From Trebonia sp963785645 (GTDB lineage Bacteria > Actinomycetota > Actinomycetes > Streptosporangiales > Streptosporangiaceae), in contig CAWAWG010000002.1 in NCBI GenBank assembly GCA_963785645.1, positions 372,001 to 436,000 on the forward strand: DNA of 64,000 bases. The letters are read 5' to 3'. Numbering within the stretch: position 1 is the first letter of the stretch; each line of letters starts with the position of its first letter. Both the position numbers and the translations under genes were made by a program. This document shows positions 1-8,038 of this stretch, piece by piece. The notes under the pieces are model-generated. The model ran no database searches, was not told the origin of the DNA, and saw only the letters and a list, made by a program, of their open reading frames with translations.

Positions 1-53
1 GCTCTAGCCTGTGCCTGTGCGTATCGGGTAACGCCGGCAAACAGGAGCAGCGA

Positions 54-1010
54 ATGATCGAGACCAGAGGACTGCGGAAGGTGTACCGCACGAAGAAACG
101 CCGCCAGGTCACGACTGTCGACGCGGTGCGGGGCATCGACCTGACAGTCGCTAAGGGCGAGATCTTCGGGTTCCTCGGCCCCAACGGCGCGGGAAAGACG
201 ACGACGCTGCGGATGCTCGCCACCCTGCTGGCACCCGACGGCGGCGAGGCCATCGTCGCCGGAGCCGACCTGCTGGCCGACCCGCGCGAGGTTCGCCGCC
301 GCATCGGTTACGTCCCGCAGTCGGGCAGCACCTGGGACGAGGTCAGCGCCCGCGAGGAGCTGACGCTGCAGGCGCGCATGTACGGCGCGTCCAAGGCCGA
401 CGCGTCGCTCGCGGCGGACGCCGCCATGAACTTGTTCGGCCTGGCCAGCTACGGCGACCGGTGGTGCAAGACCTATTCGGGCGGCCAGCGGCGCAAGGTC
501 GATATCGCTCTCGGGGTCATCCACCGCCCGCGGGTCCTGTTCCTCGACGAACCGACCACCGGCCTCGATCCGGCGAGTCGGATCAATCTGTGGGACGAGG
601 TCAACCGACTGCGCGACGAGGGGATGACGATCTTCATCACCACTCACTACCTGGAGGAGGCTGACCAGTTGTGTGATCGGGTCGCGATCATCGACCAGGG
701 GACGATAGTTGCCGAGGGCACGCCCAGCGAGCTCAAGCGGGAGGTGGCCGGCGACGTGGTCAGCCTGGTGCTGAACGGCTCCACCATGAAGGCGGCCGAG
801 GTGCTGGCGGGCCAGCCCGATATCTGGGTACTGGAAGCCCAGCAGACGGACAGCCTGCGCCTGCGGGTGGAGTCCGGTTCCGCGGCGATCCAGCAGATCA
901 TGCGGACGCTGGACAGCTCGGACATCGAGCTGGGCGCGATCGAACTGCACCGGCCGAGCCTGGACGACGTGTTCCTGGCCAAGACCGGCCGCTCGCTGCG
1001 GGACGCGTGA
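54..1010 (+). CDS. ABC transporter ATPase, DrrA-type drug exporter
   Basis: Nucleotide-binding subunit of a two-component ABC-2 exporter. Seen: Walker A GPNGAGKT near residues 42-49, signature YSGGQRRK, Walker B VLFLDEPTTGLDP and the switch-histidine motif THYLEEADQ; the C-terminal ~90 residues match the extra domain of the DrrA/CcmA subfamily. The ATG is preceded by an AGGAG ribosome site. It is followed after 4 bases by its membrane partner. Family knowledge: DrrAB pairs export antibiotics from their producers. Inference: export of, or self-resistance to, the product of the downstream cluster. Confidence 0.93.
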   Translation: MIETRGLRKVYRTKKRRQVTTVDAVRGIDLTVAKGEIFGFLGPNGAGKTTTLRMLATLLAPDGGEAIVAGADLLADPREVRRRIGYVPQSGSTWDEVSAREELTLQARMYGASKADASLAADAAMNLFGLASYGDRWCKTYSGGQRRKVDIALGVIHRPRVLFLDEPTTGLDPASRINLWDEVNRLRDEGMTIFITTHYLEEADQLCDRVAIIDQGTIVAEGTPSELKREVAGDVVSLVLNGSTMKAAEVLAGQPDIWVLEAQQTDSLRLRVESGSAAIQQIMRTLDSSDIELGAIELHRPSLDDVFLAKTGRSLRDA

Positions 1011-1014
1011 CGCG

Positions 1015-1782
1015 GTGGCCCTCGCCCATGACGTGTGGCTGGTGTTCCAGCGCCAGATGCTGCTGGTGATCCGGACCCCGATCTGGATCGCGGTCGGGAT
1101 CATCCAGCCGATCATCTACCTGACGCTGTTCGCGCCGATGCTGAAGCACGCGCTGATAGCCGTCGGTGCCCCCGACACCAACGCCGAGGCGTACCTGGTC
1201 TACGTGCCGGGCCTGTTCGTCTCGATCGCTTGCTTCGGCGGGATCTTCAGCGGGTTCGGCCTGCTGGCGGAGCTGCGGGCGGGTGTCATCGAGCGGGTCA
1301 GGGTGACCCCGGTAAGCCGCCAGGCGCTCCTGCTCGGACGAGCGCTGCGCGAGGTGGTGAACATGTTCTTCCAGGCACTGATCATCACGCTGCTCGCGAT
1401 CCCGCTCGGGCTGCGCGTCCCGGCCGGGAACCTGTTGCTCGCCTACGTGCTGTTCATCCTGCTGGCCCTGATGTCGGTGAGCCTGTCCTACGGCATCGCC
1501 CTGCAGATACGCAACGAGGCCGCGCTCGGGCCGGTGTACAACACCATTTCCCAGCCGATCGCGCTGATCGCGGGCGTCCTGCTGCCGATCGCGTTCGCGC
1601 CGCTGTGGCTCCAGCGGATCGCCGACTGGAACCCGTTCTACTGGGCGACGTCCGCGATGCGCGCGCTGTTCGCCAACCACCTGGACCAGAACGTGGTCTG
1701 GCAAGGCGAGCTCGTCGTGGTGGGGCTGACCGTGCTCAGTCTCGCCTGGTCGACGCGCCTGTTCGCGCGCAGCCTGAGGTAG
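1015..1782 (+). CDS. ABC-2 type transporter permease, DrrB-type
   Basis: Membrane subunit pairing with the preceding ATPase. GTG start 5 bases after its stop, so translation is probably coupled. The 255-residue protein has about six hydrophobic segments (first near residues 20-42, last near 228-245) and the central conserved stretch of ABC-2 permeases (RVTPVSRQALLLGRALREV). Length is usual for DrrB. Together the pair would form an exporter in the cytoplasmic membrane; substrate specificity cannot be read from sequence. Confidence 0.92.
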   Translation: MALAHDVWLVFQRQMLLVIRTPIWIAVGIIQPIIYLTLFAPMLKHALIAVGAPDTNAEAYLVYVPGLFVSIACFGGIFSGFGLLAELRAGVIERVRVTPVSRQALLLGRALREVVNMFFQALIITLLAIPLGLRVPAGNLLLAYVLFILLALMSVSLSYGIALQIRNEAALGPVYNTISQPIALIAGVLLPIAFAPLWLQRIADWNPFYWATSAMRALFANHLDQNVVWQGELVVVGLTVLSLAWSTRLFARSLR

Positions 1783-1788
1783 GCCCCG

Positions 1789-2829
1789 GTGACCACAGAA
1801 GCAAGCCGGAACGGCCCCGATCAGACCGGCCAGGCGCCGCGGCCGCAGGACCTCTACCGGATGATGCGGCTGATCCGCCGGTTCGAGGAGCATGCCCTGG
1901 AGCTGGTCAGGTGCGGCGAGATCATCAGCGGCATCCACTCCTGCATCGGACAGGAAGCGGTCGCCGCCGGGACCGGCGCCGCCCTGCGCCGCGATGACGT
2001 CATGCTGGCGAACCACCGCGCGCACGGCCAGCTGCTGGCGAAGGGCAGCGAGGCCGGCCGGCTGCTGGCCGAGCTCGCGGGACGCACCAACGGGGTCGCC
2101 CGCGGCCGGGGCGGCTCGTTTCACCCCTCCGACTTCACCGTCGGCGTCTTCGCGTCGTCCGGGTCGGTCGGACACGGCGGACCGCTGGCCGCGGGGGCGG
2201 CCTGGGCGCTGGCCCGGGCGGGCAGCGACCGCGTCGCGGTCAGCGTGTTCGGTGACGGCGCCGTCAACCAGGGCGCGCTGCTCGAGACCTTCAACCTCGC
2301 CGCGCTCTGGCGGGTGCCCGTCGTCTTCATCTGCGAGAACAACTTGTACGCGACCACGCTCCCGGTCGGTGCGAGCGTAGCGGGCTCCATCACCGGACGG
2401 GCGGAAGCCTTCGGCATCCCGGCCGAGTCGGTGGACGGCATGGACCCCGAGCCCGTGTACGCCGCGGTTGCCCGGGCCGTGGCCCGGGCCAGGGCCGGCG
2501 ACGGACCCTCGTTCCTGGAGTTCCGCACCTACCGGTTCGGCGGGCACCACACCTTCGAGACCACGACCAGGCTGCGGTACCGCGATCCGGCCGAGGTTGC
2601 CGCCTGGCAGGCCCGCGACCCGCTGGCCCTCCAGGCCGGGCGGGTAGCGCAGGCCCAGCGGGACGAGATCGACGCCGAAGTCGAGGCCACGCTGGACGCG
2701 GCCGTGCGGTTCGCGCTGGCGGGCCCGAAGCCGGAAGTTGCCGACTCCCGCGAGTACCTGTACGCGTCCGGTCTGCGCACCCGGCCGGGTGTGGCGGCCA
2801 GTCCAGAGGAAAGGACGGTGCCCCGGTGA
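1789..2829 (+). CDS. Thiamine-diphosphate 2-oxoacid dehydrogenase E1 alpha subunit
   Basis: Alpha subunit of a pyruvate/acetoin/branched-chain-type E1, which decarboxylates a 2-oxoacid on thiamine diphosphate. Seen: the substrate-side motif NHRAHGQLLAKG and the thiamine-binding motif beginning SVFGDGAVNQG and ending ENN (residues ~155-185). GTG start 6 bases after the permease stop; its end overlaps the beta-subunit start by 4 bases. No E2 or E3 lies nearby. Family knowledge: PglB/PglC of pristinamycin phenylglycine biosynthesis are such an E1 pair that turns phenylpyruvate into phenylacetyl-CoA. Since HmaS- and HpgT-like genes follow, an aryl-2-oxoacid substrate is a reasonable but unproven inference. 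Confidence 0.88.
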   Translation: MTTEASRNGPDQTGQAPRPQDLYRMMRLIRRFEEHALELVRCGEIISGIHSCIGQEAVAAGTGAALRRDDVMLANHRAHGQLLAKGSEAGRLLAELAGRTNGVARGRGGSFHPSDFTVGVFASSGSVGHGGPLAAGAAWALARAGSDRVAVSVFGDGAVNQGALLETFNLAALWRVPVVFICENNLYATTLPVGASVAGSITGRAEAFGIPAESVDGMDPEPVYAAVARAVARARAGDGPSFLEFRTYRFGGHHTFETTTRLRYRDPAEVAAWQARDPLALQAGRVAQAQRDEIDAEVEATLDAAVRFALAGPKPEVADSREYLYASGLRTRPGVAASPEERTVPR

Positions 2830-3857
2830 GCAAGCTGTCGTACACCCGAGCCCTGAACCTCGCGCTCGCCGCCGAAATGGACCGTGACCCTACGGTGTTC
2901 GTGATCGGCGAGGACGTGCGGCACGCGCTCACCAACGTGACCGCGGGCATGTTCGACCGATTCGGCCCCGAGCGGATCATGGAGATGCCCCTGTCGGAGC
3001 AGGGCTTCACGAACTTCGCGACCGGCGCGGCCATGGCGGGCATGCGGCCGGTGATCGAATACCAGATCCCGTTCCTGCTGATGCTCGTGTTCGAGCAGAT
3101 CGCCAATCAGGCCAACAAGTTCTCGCTGATGAGCGGCGGCCAGGGCCGGGTCCCCGTCACCTACCTGCTGCCCGCCGCCGGCTGGCGGGTCGGCTGGGGA
3201 GCGCAGCATTCCGACCAGCCGTACAGCCTGTTCGCCCACTACGGAGTGAAGACCGCGGTCCCCGCCACCCCCTCCGACGCGTTCGGCCTGCTGACCTCGG
3301 CGATCAGGGACGACGACCCGGTGGTGGTGTTCGCTCCGATCGGCTCGCTGGCGATTCGCGAGGACCTGGTCCAGGGCGACCTGGTGCCGGTGCCGCTCGG
3401 CACCGGACGGATCCACCGGGAGGGCCACGACGTGACCGTCGTCGCTGTCGGGCACCTGGTGTACGACGCCCTGGCGGTCGCCGGCCAGTTGGAGGGCCAG
3501 GTGTCGGTCGAGGTGTTCGATCCCCGGACGCTCTATCCCTTCGACTGGGACGGCCTGGCCGCCTCGCTGGCCAAGACGCGCCGCCTGGTTGTCATCGACG
3601 ACTCGAACCGGACCTGCGGCATGGCCGCCGAGATTCTCGCCACCGCCGCCGAGGAGATGCACCTGATCGCCCCGCCGCGGCGGATCACCCGGCCGGACGC
3701 CGCGATACTGGGGTTCGCGCCGGAACTCGACCTGGCCCTGCAACCGAGCAGGCAGCAGCTGGCCGACATGGTGCTCGACGTGGTCAAGGCCGAGTGGTCG
3801 CCACCCGCCGCCCGCCCCGCCCAGCTCCGCGTTGTCCGGCGAGCACCCGGCCAGTGA
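2826..3857 (+). CDS. Thiamine-diphosphate 2-oxoacid dehydrogenase E1 beta subunit
   Basis: Beta subunit partner of the preceding gene (overlap of 4 bases, GTG start). Seen: N-terminal SYTRALNLALAAEM, GEDV near residue 28, the transketolase pyrimidine-binding region with EMPLSEQGF, and the C-terminal transketolase domain (DPRTLYPFDWD). 343 residues is normal for E1 beta. With the alpha subunit it forms an alpha2-beta2 E1. The gene ends next to a stem-loop shared with the convergent StrR-like gene. Confidence 0.9.
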   Translation: MSKLSYTRALNLALAAEMDRDPTVFVIGEDVRHALTNVTAGMFDRFGPERIMEMPLSEQGFTNFATGAAMAGMRPVIEYQIPFLLMLVFEQIANQANKFSLMSGGQGRVPVTYLLPAAGWRVGWGAQHSDQPYSLFAHYGVKTAVPATPSDAFGLLTSAIRDDDPVVVFAPIGSLAIREDLVQGDLVPVPLGTGRIHREGHDVTVVAVGHLVYDALAVAGQLEGQVSVEVFDPRTLYPFDWDGLAASLAKTRRLVVIDDSNRTCGMAAEILATAAEEMHLIAPPRRITRPDAAILGFAPELDLALQPSRQQLADMVLDVVKAEWSPPAARPAQLRVVRRAPGQ

Positions 3858-3886
3858 ACTCGCGGTGATGACGGTCGGCGGGTTTT

Positions 3887-3921
3887 GCGCGGTCGTGGCC
3901 GCCGGTCATCCACGACCGCGC
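3887..3921. terminator. Stem-loop between convergent genes
   Basis: Perfect 12-bp inverted repeat (3887-3898 with 3910-3921, loop 11) in the 76-base gap between the E1 beta gene and the convergent StrR-like gene. Position and strength suit a bidirectional terminator. There is no clear T-run, which is common in actinomycetes. Confidence 0.6.
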
Positions 3922-3933
3922 TGTAGTGAGCCG

Positions 3934-5067
3934 TCAGTTCGGTTTCGGCTTCGTTAACGTTCCGGTGCTGGAGTGCTGCGTCACGTGCTCAAGCCGGGCG
4001 GCGAATTCCTGCCAGGCTTCCGATGAGCTACGGGCAATCTGGGCGACCGCCTGCGCGCGGTGCAGCGGAACGCTGCTGATCAACTGCTCCCAGACCGCGG
4101 GACTCATCGTGTGCAGGGCCAGCAGCCGCAGCAGCGCACGGCCCGTCTCGTTGTAACGCAGCGAAGGATCGTTGCGCAAGCTCTCCAAGATCACCGGGGC
4201 CATCCGCGCGGAGACGGAGCGCTCCCGGGCGCCGCCGTCCTCGCCCCTCGGCTGAGATCCGGCCGCGGTGATCCCGACCGGCGCCGACCCGGCGGCCTGG
4301 GACCCCGTCGGCTGGGACCCGCTCGGGTCCCGGTGCCGCAAGGGGATCGGATCGAGGCCGTTGCGCACCCGTTCCCGCACATCCCTGGCCGTACCGGCAG
4401 AGATCCTGGCCCGCGTCGCGATCTCGCGGATCGCCATGTCCGGATTCTGGGCGATGAGGTCACTCGCGATGCGGCGGCCCGCGGCCGGGCTGACCGGCCT
4501 GATCCTGCCGTCGCGGCCGATCCTGTCCGGCAAGTGCGGAATTTCCGCACTTGTCCGGCGCCGGATCGACGCCACCGTCTTGCCCGAGAGTCCCGCGGCG
4601 CGCGCGATGGCCCGGTCCGACCAGTGCGGGCTGGAGCTGAGGATCCGGACCGCGGCGGCTACCCGGTCTGCGCGAGTCAGGGGCAGCCCGTGCGCGGCGT
4701 TCAGCCGGACAGCGAGCAGGAATGCCTCGTCCTCGGGTCCCTCGAACAACCGCGCTTCTATGTACACGACCCCGCTGAGCATCGCGGCGCGGACCCGGTG
4801 CATCCCGTCGATCACCTGCATCGTCGCCTGATGCACGACAATCGGCGGCAGCTCATCTTCTATTTCGACCAGGGCGCGAACGTGTTTGCTGTCTTCACCC
4901 TTAACACGCAGCCAATTAGAGAGAACCAGGTCGGCGACTGGAACTCGCATAGTCGGATATTCACTCAGGTCGAAGTCACCAACCGCTTGAAGCTGGCCTT
5001 TGAGCGCTACACTCGGAATATGAGGCCCCGCCGGGGGCAGCGCATATGCCGGAAGCTCGCCAATCAT
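3934..5067 (-). CDS. ParB-domain transcriptional activator, StrR-like
   Basis: Likely pathway-specific regulator. Seen: an N-terminal ParB/Srx-like domain (residues ~40-125) with the hallmark IDGMHRVRAA near 87-95, a helix-turn-helix at ~147-171 (WSDRAIARAAGLSGKTVASI), a second HTH-like stretch at ~200-237 (MAIREIATRARISAGTARDV) and a linker of short GSQ/AGS-rich repeats at ~255-285. Family knowledge: this architecture is typical of StrR, Bbr, Tei15* and Dbv4, activators of aminoglycoside and glycopeptide clusters, rather than of chromosomal ParB. It is divergent from the ligase operon across a 537-base gap with a strong palindrome. Inference: it controls the cluster. Confidence 0.82.
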   Translation of the reverse strand: MIGELPAYALPPAGPHIPSVALKGQLQAVGDFDLSEYPTMRVPVADLVLSNWLRVKGEDSKHVRALVEIEDELPPIVVHQATMQVIDGMHRVRAAMLSGVVYIEARLFEGPEDEAFLLAVRLNAAHGLPLTRADRVAAAVRILSSSPHWSDRAIARAAGLSGKTVASIRRRTSAEIPHLPDRIGRDGRIRPVSPAAGRRIASDLIAQNPDMAIREIATRARISAGTARDVRERVRNGLDPIPLRHRDPSGSQPTGSQAAGSAPVGITAAGSQPRGEDGGARERSVSARMAPVILESLRNDPSLRYNETGRALLRLLALHTMSPAVWEQLISSVPLHRAQAVAQIARSSSEAWQEFAARLEHVTQHSSTGTLTKPKPN

Positions 5068-5272
5068 AGGATGGGAAAGCAGCGCGCGAAACTAACTTGC
5101 AAAATTTACCCCCTGACTCTTAACGTTGTCTTCAGGGTCCGGGTAAAAGACGTGAGTAGCGTACCGCGACCTGTCGCGCGGGACAATAGGGACATCGCGG
5201 ACGGTCGATTACGGCTTGCGCAAGTATGCGGTACAATTAAGTGAGACTTGCGGCGCTTTTCAGGAGTTCAAC

Positions 5273-5309
5273 AGAATATTCTTACATGTAATTCATGTAA
5301 GAATATTCT
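5273..5309. promoter_or_regulatory. AT-rich perfect palindrome in divergent promoter region
   Basis: Two 16-base arms (5273-5288 and 5294-5309) are exact reverse complements around a 5-base centre; the arms contain GAATATTC and ACATG. It sits in the 537-base gap between the StrR-like gene and the first ligase. Such an AT-rich dyad in very GC-rich DNA is conspicuous. It could be an operator or a hairpin in the ligase leader. A second weaker inverted repeat (AAAAGGAAAGG, 5420-5430 with 5485-5495) lies closer to the ligase. I did not find the published StrR box here. Confidence 0.5.
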
Positions 5310-5604
5310 TCTGACATTGTCGCCTTGGTGAAGAAAAACTTCACCCGATGCGACTCGCACCCGGGTCGCGGGCGCAGGTTTCCAGGATCGCCGCATGGCC
5401 TCTGACCTGCGGGCTAAGCAAAAGGAAAGGAACGCGAGACTGTGCACAAGCTCGGCTACGACAAACGGCTATTGCGCGCCTGCCCCTTTCCTTTTACCCT
5501 GACCTGGGTCCTGCACGTGACCAGCGCCGGGCACTGCCGCGGGCATCGCACTGAGCGGAAACCAAGCAGGGCCGCGACGCGCTAAATGAGCGGGAGGCAG
5601 ATCC

Positions 5605-7620
5605 GTGAGAGGGAGCAATCCGCGGGCCGTGCTGGCTGCGGACATGGAACTTGGCGCGGGCAACGTGCTGCTCAGGCTCGCAGAACACGGCGCCGATCTG
5701 GACATGCCCCGGGTGACGTTCGATACCGACGTCGACGCGAATCCCGCGTGGACCCCGCTGTCGCTGCGCACGCTGACGCAGCTGGCGGCCGCCCGGGCCG
5801 AGTGGTTCGCCCGGCACGGCATCGGGCGACGCGACCCGGTCGCGGTCTACGTGACCTCAGCGGCCGACGTGTTCCTCAACTTCTTCGCGCTGACCTGGCT
5901 CGGGGCGATACCCGCGCTGATGAACGGCAGCATGCCGCCCCAGGTCGCCGTCGAGTTCATCAGGCGACTGGGCGCGGTCGGAGTCCTCACCGACGACGAC
6001 CACTCCTGGCTGGCCGGCCGTGACCTCGCCGCGCCGGTCATCGGCTACGCGGCGGACACCGGGACCGGCGACCCGGCCGCCGCGCCCGCGCACTACCGGC
6101 ACCACCCGGATGACCCGGTGGCCATCACGCACTCGTCCGGCACCACGCGCATGCCCGCCGCGGTCGTGCACTCGCACCACAGCCTGTTCGCGGCCGTCCG
6201 GGCGGTCCGGCTGACGGAGCCTCGGCAGCACGGCCCGGTGCGCGAGATGTCCGCGTTCCCGCAGGCGCACACGGCCGGCGTCATCGTCATGAACGAGGCG
6301 CTCTGCAACGGGTACGAACTGCTGTGCCTGTCGGCGCAGGGCAGTGCGTTCGGGAAGACCAGTGCTGCCGGGAAGACCAGTGCTGCCGGGAAGACCAGTG
6401 CGTTCGAGAGCAGCGGCGAGATCATCCTCGACGCCATCGAGCGGTGGCGGCCGACCGCGGTGTACGGCTTCGCCGTCACCTGGGCCGAGCTTGCCCGCTA
6501 CGACCTGACGAAGCGCGACGTCGGGTCGGTCCGGTTCTGGTCGAACAGCGGGGACTGCGCCCACGAGGCACACATCCGCCTGCTGATCGCCGTCGGCAGT
6601 CACCACGCCCGCTCCGGCGGTGCCGTGGTCAGCCTGCCCGGCTCCAGATTCAACGACACGCTCGGCTCCACCGAGATGGGATACGGCGGGTTCGGCATCA
6701 GCCACCGCCCCGGCAGCGAGCGCTACGGCCGCTGCGTCGGCAAGGCCCAGCCGTTCGCCGAGGTCATCCTGGTGGATCAGCAGACCGGCCAGGAGGTCCC
6801 GGTCGGCGAAATCGGGATGGCGGCCATGAAGTCGCCGACGCTGGCGCTCGGGTACTGGAACGATTCCGTCAACACGTTCCGGACCCGCCTGAACGGCTAC
6901 TACCTGACCGGCGACCTGATGTACCGCGACGAGGAAGGCTACTTCTACCACGTCGACCGGGCCAGCGACGCGCTCGACCTCGGCGACGGGAAGTGGCTCT
7001 ACACCGTGCAGTCCGAGGAGCGCATCCTCAGGCACTGCCCCGACGTTCGCGACTGCACGCTCCTGGCGGTACGCGGCGACGACGGCGGGCTCACCGTCGA
7101 CGTACTGCTCGCGTTGACCGAGGACGCCGACCCCGACCGCGACCGCGAGGCGGAGGTCCGCGCCGCGCTCGGCGGGGCGGCGGGCGGGGAGGTCGGCCGG
7201 GTGGCCGGCGGGGAGGCCGGCCGGGTGGCCGGCGGAGGCCGGCGGGTGGCCGGCGGGGAGGCCTGCCGGGTGGCCGGCGGTAGGCCGGCCGGGTGGCCGG
7301 CGGAGGCCTGCGGGTGGCCGGCGGGGAGGCCTGCCGGGTGGCCGGCGCGGGAGGCCTGGCCGGGTGGCCGGCGGGGAGGCCTGCCGGGTGGCCGTGGCGG
7401 GGAGGCCTGCCGGGTGGCCGGCGGGAGGCCGGCCGGGTGGCCGGCGGGGAGGCCGGCCGGGGGCCGGCGGCCTGCCGGCGGAGCTGCCGCTGCGGGTCGT
7501 GGCCGTCCCCGAGAGCGAAATGGTCCTCGGGCCGACCGGCAAGGTACGCAAGTTCCTCATGCGCCAGCGGCTGCTGGCCAGCACCGGCGCCTCCTGACGG
7601 CGGAGGGCGGAGCTAGCTGA
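5605..7620 (+). CDS. Adenylate-forming acyl-CoA/acyl-ACP ligase, C-terminus frame-broken
   Basis: ANL-family ligase that would activate a carboxylic acid as its adenylate. Seen: A3 motif THSSGTTRMPAAVVHS, A5-like LGSTEMGYGG, A7 motif YYLTGDLMYRDEEG. GTG start at 5605 has GGGAGG upstream. From about 7199 the frame enters a ~24-bp minisatellite and then reads to 7620 without homology. The expected C-terminal end with the catalytic-lysine motif (PTGKVRKFLMRQR) lies in the +1 frame and stops at 7597. The product is therefore either altered in its C-terminal lid, or a repeat-length difference or assembly error hides an intact gene. An 18-bp tandem repeat at 6352-6405 adds a GKTSAA-type insert. Confidence 0.8.
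   Translation: MRGSNPRAVLAADMELGAGNVLLRLAEHGADLDMPRVTFDTDVDANPAWTPLSLRTLTQLAAARAEWFARHGIGRRDPVAVYVTSAADVFLNFFALTWLGAIPALMNGSMPPQVAVEFIRRLGAVGVLTDDDHSWLAGRDLAAPVIGYAADTGTGDPAAAPAHYRHHPDDPVAITHSSGTTRMPAAVVHSHHSLFAAVRAVRLTEPRQHGPVREMSAFPQAHTAGVIVMNEALCNGYELLCLSAQGSAFGKTSAAGKTSAAGKTSAFESSGEIILDAIERWRPTAVYGFAVTWAELARYDLTKRDVGSVRFWSNSGDCAHEAHIRLLIAVGSHHARSGGAVVSLPGSRFNDTLGSTEMGYGGFGISHRPGSERYGRCVGKAQPFAEVILVDQQTGQEVPVGEIGMAAMKSPTLALGYWNDSVNTFRTRLNGYYLTGDLMYRDEEGYFYHVDRASDALDLGDGKWLYTVQSEERILRHCPDVRDCTLLAVRGDDGGLTVDVLLALTEDADPDRDREAEVRAALGGAAGGEVGRVAGGEAGRVAGGGRRVAGGEACRVAGGRPAGWPAEACGWPAGRPAGWPAREAWPGGRRGGLPGGRGGEACRVAGGRPAGWPAGRPAGGRRPAGGAAAAGRGRPRERNGPRADRQGTQVPHAPAAAGQHRRLLTAEGGAS
6352..6405 (+). 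repeat. Three tandem 18-bp units inside ligase gene
   Basis: Units at 6352, 6370 and 6388; the first two are identical and the third differs in its last bases. They encode GKTSAA-GKTSAA-GKTSAF in frame, so the protein gains a short hydrophilic loop rather than a frame change. Confidence 0.85.
7199..7470 (+). repeat. GC-only ~24-bp minisatellite in ligase C-terminus
   Basis: About eleven imperfect units each starting GGGTGGCC begin at 7199, 7223, 7244, 7268, 7291, 7312, 7336, 7362, 7386, 7412 and 7435. Unit lengths are 24, 21, 24, 23, 21, 24, 26, 24, 26 and 23 bases. Because several units are not multiples of three, copy-number or unit-length change alters the downstream frame. The array is flanked by normal ligase coding sequence in two different frames. 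Confidence 0.9.
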
Positions 7621-7660
7621 GACGAAGGGCGGCCCGGCTGATCATCGGCGACGCGGCGAC

Positions 7661-7678
7661 GTGAACCGGCCGGTTCAC
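7661..7678. promoter_or_regulatory. 18-bp perfect palindrome in intergenic gap
   Basis: GTGAACCGGCCGGTTCAC is an exact palindrome ~40 bases after the first ligase, within the ~440-base gap (7598-8038) before the second ligase. It could be an operator or a short terminator. The rest of the gap shows no gene that I can support. Confidence 0.35.
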
Positions 7679-8038
7679 CGGACCTGGCCGGCGACCCTGA
7701 TATTCCAGGCATGTATTGCGCTGCCTGCTCTCTGTAATTCATATACCGGGCGGTCGTAAGCGCTCGCCTTAATTCCCGGTTATTCGCCATTCTCGTTTTA
7801 GCGCGCAACAGCCGACCGGGCGCCCCGTGAGACCTGTACTTTTTACACCCTTGCCTAATCAGGCTGAAGGAGTAAGTTGAGTTCTGGCCAAGCGAAGCGC
7901 TTCCTGCCTGCAGAGGACCGCTGACGGGTCATTGTCCGATGCCCTGACGGTTGCCTTTACGAGTTGCCATGAAAGAGCAGCCGGTTTTAGGGCTGACCCA
8001 CGACTTAGGGCATGCGCGGGCAAGAAAGGAGAATCCGG

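Noticed and set aside
3934..5067. Chromosome-partition ParB and a nearby replication origin
   Set aside because: The ParB-like domain is N-terminal to StrR-type HTHs, no parA or parS-like 16-bp sites were seen and the context is biosynthetic.
7199..7470. CRISPR-like array
   Set aside because: Units are contiguous and imperfect with no unique spacers; no cas gene is near. It is a minisatellite.
5857..7584. Long minus-strand frame (575 codons) opposite ligase 1
   Set aside because: Opposite a gene with clear ANL motifs; composition is Arg/Gly/Pro-rich and driven by GC bias and the minisatellite.
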